Below are positions 35,620 to 44,007 of a DNA stretch of 64,000 nucleotides, one piece after another (within the stretch, counting starts at the first letter, position 1; the number at the start of each line of letters is the position of its first letter). The notes beneath the pieces were generated by a model. The model was not told where the DNA came from. It searched no databases and saw only the letters and a program-made list of their open reading frames with translations. Origin of the DNA: JAENVU01 sp963756815 (GTDB lineage: Bacteria > Actinomycetota > Acidimicrobiia > IMCC26256 > JAENVU01); contig CAVWPR010000005.1 in the NCBI GenBank assembly GCA_963756815.1, positions 62,001-126,000 of the forward strand, in the 5' to 3' direction. The position numbers and the translations under genes were made by a program.

Positions 35620-36609
35620 AAGCTCGGTGACCTGTCGACCCCGGCGCTCGTCGTCGACGGACCGACGCTCGACGCCAACCTCGCGACCATGGCCGCGGCC
35701 CGCCCCGGAGCGCGCTGTCGCCCCCACGTGAAGGCCCACAAGACGACGGCGTTGGCGCACCGCCAGGCCGACGTCGGTCACGCCGGCTTCACCGCCGCGA
35801 CGCCGCGCGAGGTCCTCGGCCTCGCGGCGGCCGGGCTCGGGACGGACCTGCTCCTCGCCAACGAGACGGTCGACGCCCACCGGCTCCGGGCCATGGCGGA
35901 CTGCGGCGCCCGCGTCACCGTCGCGGTCGACTCGGACGCCACGGTCGACGCCGCCGCGGCCGGCGGCATCCGGGAGGTGCTCGTGGACGTGAACGTCGGC
36001 CTGCCCCGGTGCGGGTGCGATCCGGTCGATGCGGCCCGGGTCGCCGACCGGGCCCGGGCGGCCGGCATGACCGTGCGCGGCGTCATGGGCTACGAGGGCC
36101 ACGTCACGCTGCACGCGGATCGCGCTGCACGGGCGGAGACCACCGAGCGGGCGATGGCCCTGCTCGCGCTCGCGCACGACTCGGTCGGCGGCGACGTGAT
36201 CTCGGCCGGCGCGACCGTGAACTACGACCTCAACACCCTCGCGACGGAGATCCAGGCCGGGAGCTACGCGCTCATGGACACCGCGTTCGCGCCGATGGTG
36301 CCCGAGTTCCGACCGGCGGTGTGGGTCCAGGCGACGGTCATCAGCGTCGCGCCGGGCTGGGCGGTGGCCGACTGCGGGCTCAAGTCGCTGGGGATGGACC
36401 ACGGCGGCCCCACGATCGACGACGCCCGCGTGCTCGTCGTCTCGGACGAGCACGTGACCTTCCGGCCCGAGGCGTCGGTGCGGGTGGGCGACCGCGTCCG
36501 CGTCTGGCCCGCGCACGTGGACCCGACGATCGCCTACCACGAGCGGATGGAGGTCGTCGACGGCGACGACGTCGTGGAGTCGTGGCCGGTCGACCTGCGC
36601 GGCTGGTGA
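35617..36609 (+). CDS. D-threonine aldolase/D-serine dehydratase-like PLP enzyme (alanine racemase fold)
   Basis: 330 aa. The PLP lysine is in RPHVKAHKTT near the N-terminus, then the barrel strands and MGYEGHVTLHAD, followed by the C-terminal DSD1-type domain with WPAHVDPTI, where metal ligands occur. Fold-type III enzymes of this group cleave D-3-hydroxy amino acids or dehydrate D-serine with PLP and a divalent metal. Translation starts at the third of three tandem ATGs; only the first has a good Shine-Dalgarno. Exact substrate unknown. Confidence 0.78.
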   Translation: MKLGDLSTPALVVDGPTLDANLATMAAARPGARCRPHVKAHKTTALAHRQADVGHAGFTAATPREVLGLAAAGLGTDLLLANETVDAHRLRAMADCGARVTVAVDSDATVDAAAAGGIREVLVDVNVGLPRCGCDPVDAARVADRARAAGMTVRGVMGYEGHVTLHADRAARAETTERAMALLALAHDSVGGDVISAGATVNYDLNTLATEIQAGSYALMDTAFAPMVPEFRPAVWVQATVISVAPGWAVADCGLKSLGMDHGGPTIDDARVLVVSDEHVTFRPEASVRVGDRVRVWPAHVDPTIAYHERMEVVDGDDVVESWPVDLRGW

Positions 36610-36668
36610 CGCCATCTCGGCTCCTCCGCTCTCGGCTCCGCTCGCGGCTGAGCGATCGGCGCGAGTCG

Positions 36669-36710
36669 GCTCGCTCCGGAGCTGCTCGCCTCCGCTGCGC
36701 TCCGGCTCGG
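36669..36710. repeat. Dispersed intergenic repeat, copy B (shortened)
   Basis: GCTCGCTCCG, CTGCTCGCCTCCGCT and GCTCCGGCTCGG match copies A (7009-7057) and C (41183-41231), with about 7 bp missing in the middle. It lies in the 143-bp gap before the first amidase gene. Confidence 0.65.
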
Positions 36711-36752
36711 TCGCTGCGGCGGCCACGTCGCTCAGCCGGTAGCTTCCGGCCG

Positions 36753-38199
36753 ATGGACGCAGTCGGACAGGCGGAGCTGATCCGGAGCGGCGAGACGTCG
36801 CCGACCGAACTGGTGGACGAGGCGATCGGACGCATCGAGGCGGTGAACCCGCAGCTCAACGCGGTGGTGCGCGATCGCTTCGAGCGGGCCCGGGACGAGG
36901 CCGCCGGCGCGCTCCCCGACGGCCCCTTCCGCGGGGTGCCGCTGCTGCTCAAGGACCTGAGCGCCGAGATGGCCGGCGAGACCCTCTACGAGGGCATGCG
37001 GTTCCTCCGTGACGCGGACCATCACGCGACCCGCACCGATGCGCTCGCGCAGCGGTTCGTCGACGCCGGCTTCGTCGTGCTCGGCCGGACCAACACCCCC
37101 GAGATCGGGCTCCTGCCCACCACCGAGCCCGACTCCTACGGACCCACGCACAACCCGTGGAAGCTCGGCCACACGCCCGGTGGCTCGAGCGGAGGGTCAG
37201 CTGCCGCGGTCGCGAGCGGCATGGTCGCGGTCGCGCACGCCAACGACGGCGGCGGATCGATCCGCATCCCTGCGTCGTGCTGCGGCCTCGTGGGCCTCAA
37301 GCCGACCCGCGGACGCGTCCCCAGCGGGACCGACCTCAACGAGGTCTCCAACTTCCTCGTCTGCGAGCACGTCGTGTCGCGCACGGTGCGCGACAGCGCC
37401 GCGGTGCTCGACGTCACCGGTGCGCCACGCGTCGGTCGGCGCGACACGTGCGCCGACGCCGCGCGGACCGTTCGCGGCGGAGGTCGGCATGGATCCGGGT
37501 CGACTGCGCATCGGGTTCCTCGACGCTGATCCCACCGCCACGAGCTCGCTCCATCCGGAGTGCGTCACGGCCGTCACCGCGGCCGCCCGGCTCCTCGAGT
37601 CGCTCGGTCATCACGTCGACGCCGCGTTCCCCGTGCAGTGGGCCGACGCCGAGGCGATGGTCCGGTTCAGCTCGGTCTGGGCGACGGAGTGCGCGTACGT
37701 CGTCGACGACTGGGCCGCGAAGGTCGGCCGGTCGATCACCGAGGACGACGTCGAGCCCCTCACGTGGGCGCTCACCACGATGGGCCGGAACGTGACCGGA
37801 CCCGCCTTCATGGCCACGGTCGTCGCGGCCATGGACGAGGCGAGGAGCGCGGCCACCTGGTGGCGAGCCGATCCCGGCGACGGCGGCACGGAGGGCTACG
37901 ACGTGCTCCTCACGCCCACCCTCGGCGAGCCGCCGCCGCCGCACGGGACGTTCGCGTCGACCCGTGAGGCGCCCCTCACCGGCTTCATCCGGTCCGCCGC
38001 GTTCGTGCCGTTCACGACCCAGAGCAACATCTCGGGTCAGCCGGCGATCAGCCTGCCGCTCCACTGGAGCGCCGACGGTCTCCCCGTCGGGGTCCAGCTC
38101 GTCGGCGGGTTCGGCCGGGAGGACCTGCTCATCCGGGTGGCCGCGCAGCTCGAGGCTGCGGCACCATGGGCCGACCGGCGCCCACCCGTGGCCGCCTGA
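36753..38199 (+). CDS. Amidase (amidase signature family), copy 1, one frameshift
   Basis: About 480 aa. Catalytic Lys in GVPLLLKDLS, cis-Ser in GGSSGGSAAAVASGM, nucleophile Ser in DGGGSIRIPASCCGLVGLK. The frame changes between 37437 and 37480; afterwards RLRIGFLDADPTATS and SNISGQPAISLPLHW complete the fold. Amidases of this family hydrolyse carboxamides, including nitrile-derived amides and acyl-amides. ATG 36753 follows TAGCTT by 7 nt. First of three tandem paralogues. Confidence 0.78.
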
Positions 38200-38218
38200 C
38201 CCCGTCCCCGGAGCCGAT

Positions 38219-39674
38219 GTGACCGACCCCACCGACCTCGCCGCGCTCGACGCCACCGCCCAGGCGGAGCTCGTCGCCACGGGCGAGTGCACCGCCGCGG
38301 AGCTCGTCGACGCCGCGATCGCGCGTGTGGAGACCACCGATCCCACGATCAACGCGGTGATCCACCCGCTCTTCGACCGGGCGCGTGCGCGCGCCGCCGC
38401 ACCGGTCGCGGGTCCGTTCTCCGGCGTGCCGATGGTGGTGAAGGACCTCGACGGCCGGCTCGCGGGCGCGCCGCTCCACCTCGGCAACAAGCTGTTGAAG
38501 GAGATCGGGTACGTCGCGCCCGACAGCTCCTACCTGTTCGACAAGCTCGAACAGGCCGGCTTCGTGTTCGTCGGCAAGACGAACACGCCGGAATTCGGGT
38601 TGCAGACCACCACCGAGCCCCACGCCTACGGACCGACGCACAACCCGTGGGACCCGACGCGCGGTGTCGGCGGATCGAGCGGCGGTTCGGCGGCGGCGGT
38701 CGCGGCGGGCATGGTGCCGGTCGCGCACGCGGGCGACGGCGGCGGATCGATCCGCATCCCGTCGAGCCAGTGCGGCCTCGTCGGGCTCAAGCCGTCGCCG
38801 CGGCCGCGTGTCGCTCGGCCCGCAGGACGGCGAGGTGTGGAACGGGCTCGTGGCGCGTCACGTCGTCACCCGCTCGGTCCGCGACTCCGCCGCGATCCTC
38901 GACGTGCTCGCCGGTGAGATGCCCGGCGATCCCTACACCGCGCCGCCACCCGACCGTCCCTGGGCCGACGTCGTGGCCACCGACCCCCGTCCGCTGCGCA
39001 TCGGTCTGCGCACCGACGCCATCGCCGCGATGTGCGAGGTCGACACGGAGTGCGCCGCCGCCGCCGAGGCCACCGCGAAGACGCTCGAGTCGCTCGGGCA
39101 CACGGTCGAGCTGGCATCGCCCGCGGCCCTCGACGAGACCGAGCTGGTGGCGACCTTCCTCCACGTGGTCGCGGCCAACGCGCTGCTGCTGGTGGAGGAG
39201 CTCGCCGAGATGGCGGGACGTGCGGTCACGGCCGACGACGTCGAGCCGGGCACGTGGGCGTTGGCCGAGGCCGGGCGCGGCGTCACCGCGCTGCAGTACC
39301 AGCAGACGATCGCCGCGGCCCAGGCCTGGACCCGACGCGTGCTCGCCTGGTGGCACACCGACGAGCCGTACGACGTGCTCGTCACGCCCACGCTCGCGGC
39401 CCTGCCACCGGTGCTCGGCACGCTCAACCCGGTCGACGGCGACCCCGCGATGGCCACGATCCTGCAGACCCCGTACGCCGCGTTCGTGGCCGCGTTCAAC
39501 GTCACCGGTCAGCCCGCCATGTCGGTGCCGGTCGCGACGAGCGACGGCGGTCTGCCCATCGGGGTCCAGCTCGTGGGCGCGGCCCACCGCGAGGACGTGC
39601 TGCTGGCCCTCGCCGGCCAGCTCGAACGCGCCACGCCCTGGGCGGCCCGCCGCCCGCAGATCTCCGCGGGCTGA
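38219..39674 (+). CDS. Amidase, copy 2, one frameshift
   Basis: About 484 aa. The triad sites are GVPMVVKDLDG, GGSSGGSAAAVAAGM and DGGGSIRIPSSQCGLVGLK. An inserted C near 38800 breaks the frame (expected PSRGRVSLGPQDGE). Compared with copies 1 and 3 the second Cys of CCG is Q-C-G and KDLS is KDLD, so specificity probably differs. GTG 38219 starts shortly after the stop of copy 1, which suggests co-transcription. Confidence 0.78.
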
Positions 39675-39693
39675 TCCAACGAGGGAGACGGTC

Positions 39694-41133
39694 ATGGGGG
39701 ACGAACTCGCCGGGCTCGACGCCACCGCGCAGGCCGAGCTGGTCCGGCTCGGACAGCTCTCGCCGCTGGATCTCGTCGAGGCGGCGATCGCGCGTATCGA
39801 GCGCCTGGAGCCGTCGGTGAACGCCTTCACGACCACGCGCTTCGAGCGCGCGCGCTCGGAGGCCGAGGGCGACCTCCCCGACGGGCCGTTCCGGGGCGTG
39901 CCGTTCGCCCTCAAGGACCTGTCGTGCACGCTCGCGGGGGAGCCGGCCTACGACGGCGTCCCCGTCCTCGCCAAGAAGGACCACCGCGCGCCGGTCACCT
40001 CGCACCTCGCGGCACGCTTCCAGGCCGCCGGGCTCGTCGTCGTCGGGCGCACGAACACCCCCGAGCTCGGCATCATGCCGACGACCGAGCCCCTCGCGTT
40101 CGGGCCGAGTCACAACCCGTGGGACCTGTCACGCACACCCGGCGGATCCTCGGGCGGGTCCGCCGCCGCAGTCGCGTCCGGCATGCTCCCCTTCGCGCAC
40201 GCCAGCGACGGTGGCGGGTCGATCCGCATCCCCGCCGCGTGCTGCGGCCTCGTCGGGCTCAAGACGTCGCGCGGACGGACGTCGGTGGGGCCTGCGAGCG
40301 ACGAGCTCGCCCGACCGCTGTCGGTGCAGTTCGCGGTGACCCGCTCCGTGCGCGACGCGGCGGCGCTGCTCGACGCCGTCGCGGGGCCCGAGGTGGGTGA
40401 CCCGGTGGTGCCGGCGACACCGCCGTCGCGATACGCCTCGCAGGTGAACATCGAGCCCGCGCCGCTGCGCGTCGGGCTGATGACGACGATGCCCGGGACC
40501 TCGGATCCCGCCGATCCCGAGTGCGTGGCGGCGGCCGAGGCCACGGCGAGGCTCCTGGCGGCCGCCGGTCACCACGTCGAGCACGCGCACCCGCCCGCGT
40601 TCGACGAGACCGAGCGCATGACCGCGTTCGTCCCGATCTGGTCCGCGATGGCGGCGGCCAACATGATCGCGATCGGCCGCCGGATCGGGCGAGAAGTGCG
40701 AGCGGACGACGTCGAGCCGCTGACCTGGTTCCTCGCCGAGCGCGGACGGGAGGTGACCGGCGGGGAGCTCCTCGACGCGCTGAGCGCGATGGGCGCGTTC
40801 TCACGCCGCTTCACGCAGTGGTGGGCCGACGGCTGGGACCTCCTGCTCACGCCGACGCTCGGTGAGCTCCCGCCACGGCTCGGCGTGCTGCAGACCCCCG
40901 ACGACCCGGTGGTCGGCTTCGGGCGGGGCGGCACCTTCACGCCCTACACCCCGGTCGCGAACCAGACCGGCCAACCCGCGATCTCGCTCCCGGTGGCGCA
41001 GAGCGCAGGTGGCCTGCCCGTCGGCGTGCACTTCATCGCCGCGTCGGGGCGCGAGGACCTGCTGCTCCAGGTGGCGGGCTTCGTGGAGCGCTCGGTCGAC
41101 TGGTCGCACCGGCGGCCGCCGACGCATGGCTGA
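39694..41133 (+). CDS. Amidase, copy 3, intact
   Basis: 479 aa. Catalytic Lys74 (ALKDLS), cis-Ser152 (GGSSGGS) and nucleophile Ser176 (GGGSIRIP) are all present. The C-terminal half (QWWADGWDLLLTPTLGELPP, NQTGQPAISLPVAQSAGGLP) closes the active site as in other amidase-signature enzymes. Gene spacing (19 bp after copy 2) and a GAGGGAG Shine-Dalgarno fit an operon. Substrates unknown; the three diverged copies may split a substrate range. Confidence 0.85.
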   Translation: MGDELAGLDATAQAELVRLGQLSPLDLVEAAIARIERLEPSVNAFTTTRFERARSEAEGDLPDGPFRGVPFALKDLSCTLAGEPAYDGVPVLAKKDHRAPVTSHLAARFQAAGLVVVGRTNTPELGIMPTTEPLAFGPSHNPWDLSRTPGGSSGGSAAAVASGMLPFAHASDGGGSIRIPAACCGLVGLKTSRGRTSVGPASDELARPLSVQFAVTRSVRDAAALLDAVAGPEVGDPVVPATPPSRYASQVNIEPAPLRVGLMTTMPGTSDPADPECVAAAEATARLLAAAGHHVEHAHPPAFDETERMTAFVPIWSAMAAANMIAIGRRIGREVRADDVEPLTWFLAERGREVTGGELLDALSAMGAFSRRFTQWWADGWDLLLTPTLGELPPRLGVLQTPDDPVVGFGRGGTFTPYTPVANQTGQPAISLPVAQSAGGLPVGVHFIAASGREDLLLQVAGFVERSVDWSHRRPPTHG

Positions 41134-41182
41134 CAACACCTCGGCCCCTCCGCTCGCCGCTCTGCCGCGAGTGCCGAACCCC

Positions 41183-41231
41183 GCTCGCTCCGCGGCGGCT
41201 CGCCTGCGCTCGTTCCTCGCTCCGGCTCGGG
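41183..41231. repeat. Dispersed 49-bp intergenic repeat, copy C
   Basis: Matches 45 of 49 bases of copy A (7009-7057), with no gaps. Located between the third amidase gene and the AtuA-type gene. Confidence 0.8.
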
Positions 41232-41257
41232 TCGACGCCGACCGCGGGCGGCGCATC

Positions 41258-42634
41258 ATGAGCGCGAAGGCGATCCGGCTCGGCGGCGGGCAGGGGTTCT
41301 ACGGCGACACGCCGCGCGCCGTCGCGGGGCTCCTCGAGGACGGCGTCGACTACCTCTGCCTCGAGGCGCTGGCCGAGCTGACACTCGCGATCTTGCAGAA
41401 GGACCGCGCCCGCGACGAGTCGCTCGGCTACACCCGCGACCTCCCCCGGTACCTCGGCGCCGCGCTCCCGGCGGTGCTCGACGGCCGCACCAAGGTGATC
41501 ACGAACGCGGGCGGCATCAACCCGCGTGCCGCTGCGCACGCCGCAGTCGAGACGGCGCGCGCCGCCGGTGCCTCCGGGCTGAGGATCGCGACCGTCATGG
41601 GCGACGACCTCATGCCGCGACTCGCAGAGATCCGGGGCTCCACCGCGTCCGCCCTCGCGAACGTCGAGACCGGCGCCGCGTTCGAGGCGATGGGCGCCGA
41701 CGGGTTGTTCTTCGCCGCCTATCTCGGCGCGTTCCCGATCGCCGACGCCCTCGCACAGGGGGCCGACATCGTGATCACCGGACGGGTCGCCGATGCCGCC
41801 CTGTTCCTCGCACCGCTGATCCACGAGCACGGATGGGCACGCAACGACTGGGACCGGCTCGCCGCGGGTGTCCTCGTCGGGCACCTGCTGGAGTGCTCGG
41901 GCCAGGTCGCGGGCGGAAACTTCAGCGGCGACTGGTGGACGATCCCCGAGCCGTGGCTCCTGCCGTACCCGATCGCCGAGGTCGCGGCCGACGGCACCGC
42001 CGTGATCACGAAGCCGGCCGCGTCCGGCGGCCGGGTGGACGTCGACACCGTGCGTCACCAACTCCTCTACGAGGTGCACGACCCGGCGGCGTACCTCGCA
42101 CCCGACGTGGTCGCCGACTTCACGTCGGCGACCTTCACCGACCTGGGCGGGGACCGCGTGCAGGTGACCGACGTGCGCGGGAAACCCGCCACCGACAGCT
42201 ACAAGGCGCTCCTCGCGTACCCTGCAGGATGGTCGGGTGAGACACGCGTCGCGTTCTCCTGGCCCGACGCGGCGGAGAAGGCGAGGGCGCTGACCGCGAT
42301 CTTCATGCAGCGCGTCGAGATGGCCGGGATCGCCGTCGACGAATGGGCCGTGGAGCTGTGGGGGGTGAACGCGCTCGGGGGCGACACCGTTCCCGCCACC
42401 GATGCCGAGCCGCCCGAATGCGTGGCGCGGATCGCGTGGCGCTGCGCGGACCAGAGGAGCGCAGCGTCGGTCGGGCGCGAGCTCGTCCCCCTCGCGCTGA
42501 GCGCGCCGCCCGCGGGGATGACGGGCATCGGCCGCGGCGGCGGCGCGCCGACCGAGCTCCTCGGCATCTGGCCGACGCTCGTCGACAAGCCCCTCGTCGA
42601 CCCGCACGTCACCGTCGTCGTGGAGGAGGTCTGA
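41258..42634 (+). CDS. Acyclic terpene utilisation AtuA family protein (DUF1446)
   Basis: 458 aa. IRLGGGQGFYGDTPRAV at the start, NAGGINPRAAA, then GADIVITGRVADAALFLAP and LLECSGQVAGGNFSGDWW are strongly conserved in DUF1446. AtuA is needed for citronellol/geraniol degradation in Pseudomonas, but its reaction is not settled to my knowledge. Usually a small C-terminal domain is fused; here it is the next gene, coupled by TGATG. Proximity to amidases and enoyl-CoA hydratase suggests catabolism of a branched acid. Confidence 0.8.
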   Translation: MSAKAIRLGGGQGFYGDTPRAVAGLLEDGVDYLCLEALAELTLAILQKDRARDESLGYTRDLPRYLGAALPAVLDGRTKVITNAGGINPRAAAHAAVETARAAGASGLRIATVMGDDLMPRLAEIRGSTASALANVETGAAFEAMGADGLFFAAYLGAFPIADALAQGADIVITGRVADAALFLAPLIHEHGWARNDWDRLAAGVLVGHLLECSGQVAGGNFSGDWWTIPEPWLLPYPIAEVAADGTAVITKPAASGGRVDVDTVRHQLLYEVHDPAAYLAPDVVADFTSATFTDLGGDRVQVTDVRGKPATDSYKALLAYPAGWSGETRVAFSWPDAAEKARALTAIFMQRVEMAGIAVDEWAVELWGVNALGGDTVPATDAEPPECVARIAWRCADQRSAASVGRELVPLALSAPPAGMTGIGRGGGAPTELLGIWPTLVDKPLVDPHVTVVVEEV

Positions 42635-43032
42635 TGGCGCGCCTCCGACTCGACCGGATCTGCGGGTTCCGCGCCGGCGACAAGGGCGACACGGCCGACG
42701 TCGCGCTCTTCGCGTACGACGACACCGGCTACGAGCTGATCGTGCGGGAGGTGACTGCCGCGCGCGTGAAGGCGCACTTCGGGTCGCTCGTGCAGGGCGA
42801 CGTCGTCCGCTACGAGGCGGCGAACGTGCGGGCGCTCAACTTCGTCCTTCGGGGCGCGCTCGGCGGCGGCGGCCCGAGGTCACTGCGCTCCGACAACCTC
42901 GGCAAGTCGCTCGGCGGCGCGCTGGTACGGCTCGAGATCGACGTCCCGGATGCCGTGGCCGCGACGCTGACCCGTCGCCCGCGGCCCGACGTCGGCTGGG
43001 CCGACGCCATCATCCGCGCCCACACGCGCTGA
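42634..43032 (+). CDS. AtuA C-terminal (ferredoxin-fold) domain protein
   Basis: 132 aa. RICGFRAGDKGDTADVALFAYD and AHFGSLVQGDVVRYEAANVRALNFVLRGALGGG correspond to the C-terminal domain of AtuA proteins, here as a separate chain. Its ATG overlaps the AtuA stop (TGATG), which implies 1:1 synthesis and a complex. No catalytic residues can be named. Confidence 0.75.
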   Translation: MARLRLDRICGFRAGDKGDTADVALFAYDDTGYELIVREVTAARVKAHFGSLVQGDVVRYEAANVRALNFVLRGALGGGGPRSLRSDNLGKSLGGALVRLEIDVPDAVAATLTRRPRPDVGWADAIIRAHTR

Positions 43033-43111
43033 GGCATCGTCGCCGCGGGGTGTACCGCAGCTCGGTACGGGGCACACGAGACGGTACGAACCCACTGCGA
43101 AGGACCAGACC

Positions 43112-43363
43112 ATGACCGAATCCCCGGTACATCCGGTTGCGTCCGCGCGACACGACGTGGGGTTGGCCATTCGAGTCGTGCTCGGGCTCGTGCTGCTGGC
43201 CGCCATCGTCGCGTTCGCCGCCGACAATCGCGACAACGTCCGCGTCGGCTGGCTCGTCGGCGACGGCGAGGCGCCACTCGTCCTGGTCCTGCTGGTGACC
43301 GCGTTCGTCGGCGCGGTGATCGGCTGGCTCCTTCTCCACCGCCCTCATCGCCACGAGGACTGA
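43112..43363 (+). CDS. Small LapA-domain (DUF1049) membrane protein
   Basis: 83 aa. Two membrane helices (LAIRVVLGLVLLAAIVAFAA and LVLVLLVTAFVGAVIGWLLL) flank the short NRDNVRVGWLVG strand, the layout of LapA-domain proteins. These are envelope proteins of unclear function in Gram-positive bacteria. Monocistronic by spacing. Confidence 0.7.
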   Translation: MTESPVHPVASARHDVGLAIRVVLGLVLLAAIVAFAADNRDNVRVGWLVGDGEAPLVLVLLVTAFVGAVIGWLLLHRPHRHED

Positions 43364-43403
43364 GCGCCGCCACCCTCCCGCAGCGGTGCTCGGCCGAGAG
43401 GTC

Positions 43404-43934
43404 TCAATCGTCGAGCGACGCGGCGAGCTTGCGCAGCATGTTCACGTTGCGGCTCGTGCTCGCGTCGGCGCCCAGAACCTTCTCCCACGCCCGCTTGGGC
43501 ACTCTGGTGTCGGTCGACTTCCCGCGCATCCGCCAGTGCACGTCGGCGCCGCGCACCACGAGCGTGTCGAAGTCGTTCGACAGCGCCTCGAGCCCCCGCT
43601 TCCGCGTCGCGGTCGCCGACCTCCGCATGAAGGTCACGAAGTAGGTGTCGCCGCGCTCCAGGCGGAACGGATCGGCGTCCACGATCCGCCGGAGCTCGGC
43701 CGCGGTCCGCACGAACGTCTCGATCGCGAAACCGAACTCCGACTCGAGACGCGCCTCGAGCGCTCGTTCGATCGCGCCGCGGCCGCCGGCGGCGTCGAAC
43801 ACCACGTTGCCGCTGTTGACGTAGGTCCGCGACTCGGTGGCGAAGGCGTCGTCGACGACCGCCCGGAGCCGGACCATCGGCACCCGGCGCCGCCCGAGGT
43901 TGACGGCCCGGAGGAAGGCGATCCGCACGGTCAC
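43404..43934 (-). CDS. DUF1697 family protein
   Basis: 176 aa. The family signature is clear: RIAFLRAVNLGRRRVPM near the start, TYVNSGNVVFDAAGG in the middle, and the basic C-terminal RNVNMLRKLAASL. The fold is ferredoxin-like and no activity is known. GTG 43934 lies 6 nt after CAGAAT. It is divergent from lhr, with about 70 bp between. Confidence 0.8.
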   Translation of the reverse strand: MTVRIAFLRAVNLGRRRVPMVRLRAVVDDAFATESRTYVNSGNVVFDAAGGRGAIERALEARLESEFGFAIETFVRTAAELRRIVDADPFRLERGDTYFVTFMRRSATATRKRGLEALSNDFDTLVVRGADVHWRMRGKSTDTRVPKRAWEKVLGADASTSRNVNMLRKLAASLDD

Positions 43935-44007
43935 CGGCCGATTCTGCCCGGACTCGGCGCCGGAGAACCCCGGCGTGGGGGTCACACCCGGCGGGTACCG
44001 TGCGCCC

